Source: Phoronis ovalis
Lineage: Eukaryota > Phoronida > Phoronidae
Assembly (NCBI GenBank): GCA_028565635.1
Contig: JAOXYB010042359.1
Span: forward strand, 1 to 12,811
Reading direction: 5' to 3'
Length of the DNA: 12,811 nucleotides
The first letter of the stretch is position 1. Every line of letters begins with the position of its first letter. Position numbers and translations under genes: made by a program. This document shows positions 12,745-12,811 of this stretch, piece after piece. The notes beneath the pieces were generated by a model, which saw nothing but the letters and a program-made list of their open reading frames with translations, searched no databases and was not told where the DNA came from.

Positions 12745-12811
12745 CGTGTTCCAGTACTCGGCAGATTCTATTAACTAGCTAGCTGTGTGTTGTTATATGA
12801 ATTGTGGTTAT

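Larger units (their letters stand above)
12061..12811. other. Sequence upstream of CAPZB, no recognised gene
   Basis: It holds the suspected divergent exon and the (CTT)7 repeat. The short open frames at 12079-12282 (+) and 12481-12702 (-) show no conserved motif and are probably chance. Confidence 0.5.

Overview
This is AT-rich nuclear DNA from an animal. It carries parts of two spliced genes, both read from the minus strand, whose exons are joined by GT-AG introns of about 230-1140 bp. The proteins are clearly metazoan. Residue details such as DQYREMYFEGG in CAPZB are invertebrate-like, and the intron sizes, AT content and abundance of short inverted-repeat elements suit a marine invertebrate such as a mollusc. 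The phylum is inference; I cannot name the species.

From right to left (the direction of transcription): 11977-7114 holds a complete gene for the F-actin capping protein beta subunit (CAPZB), with seven coding exons and 272 residues. Its first coding exon carries only the ATG. A probable 3' UTR follows, with three AATAAA signals between 6363 and 6244. About 300 bp further on, a second gene starts head-to-tail: a T-complex protein 11-like gene (TCP11L1 type). It has a probable non-coding first exon near 5856-5930 and eight coding exons from 4818 down to 578 (399 residues). The C-terminal part, roughly 75-110 residues by comparison with the vertebrate protein, is not recognisable and presumably lies beyond base 1. 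At the right edge (about 12430-12559) a possible 5' non-coding exon of a divergent plus-strand gene can be suspected.

The non-coding DNA is more interesting than the genes. The two longest CAPZB introns each contain a short non-autonomous DNA transposon that had no entry as a gene. One, in intron 6 (7415-8095), is a 681-bp fold-back MITE with 27/28-matching inverted ends and a TA target duplication. The other, in intron 4 (9640-10249), is a 610-bp MITE with 23/24-matching ends and a TTAA target duplication. A third, smaller structured element sits between the two genes (5985-6119). The TCP11L1 first exon carries a YY1/TISU-like AAAGATGGCG motif that opens a 12-codon upstream ORF, with two CTCF-like sites just upstream.

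The two genes show no obvious shared pathway. CAPZB caps actin filament barbed ends; TCP11L1-type proteins are poorly characterised. I see no defence system, CRISPR, rRNA, tRNA or virus-derived gene here.
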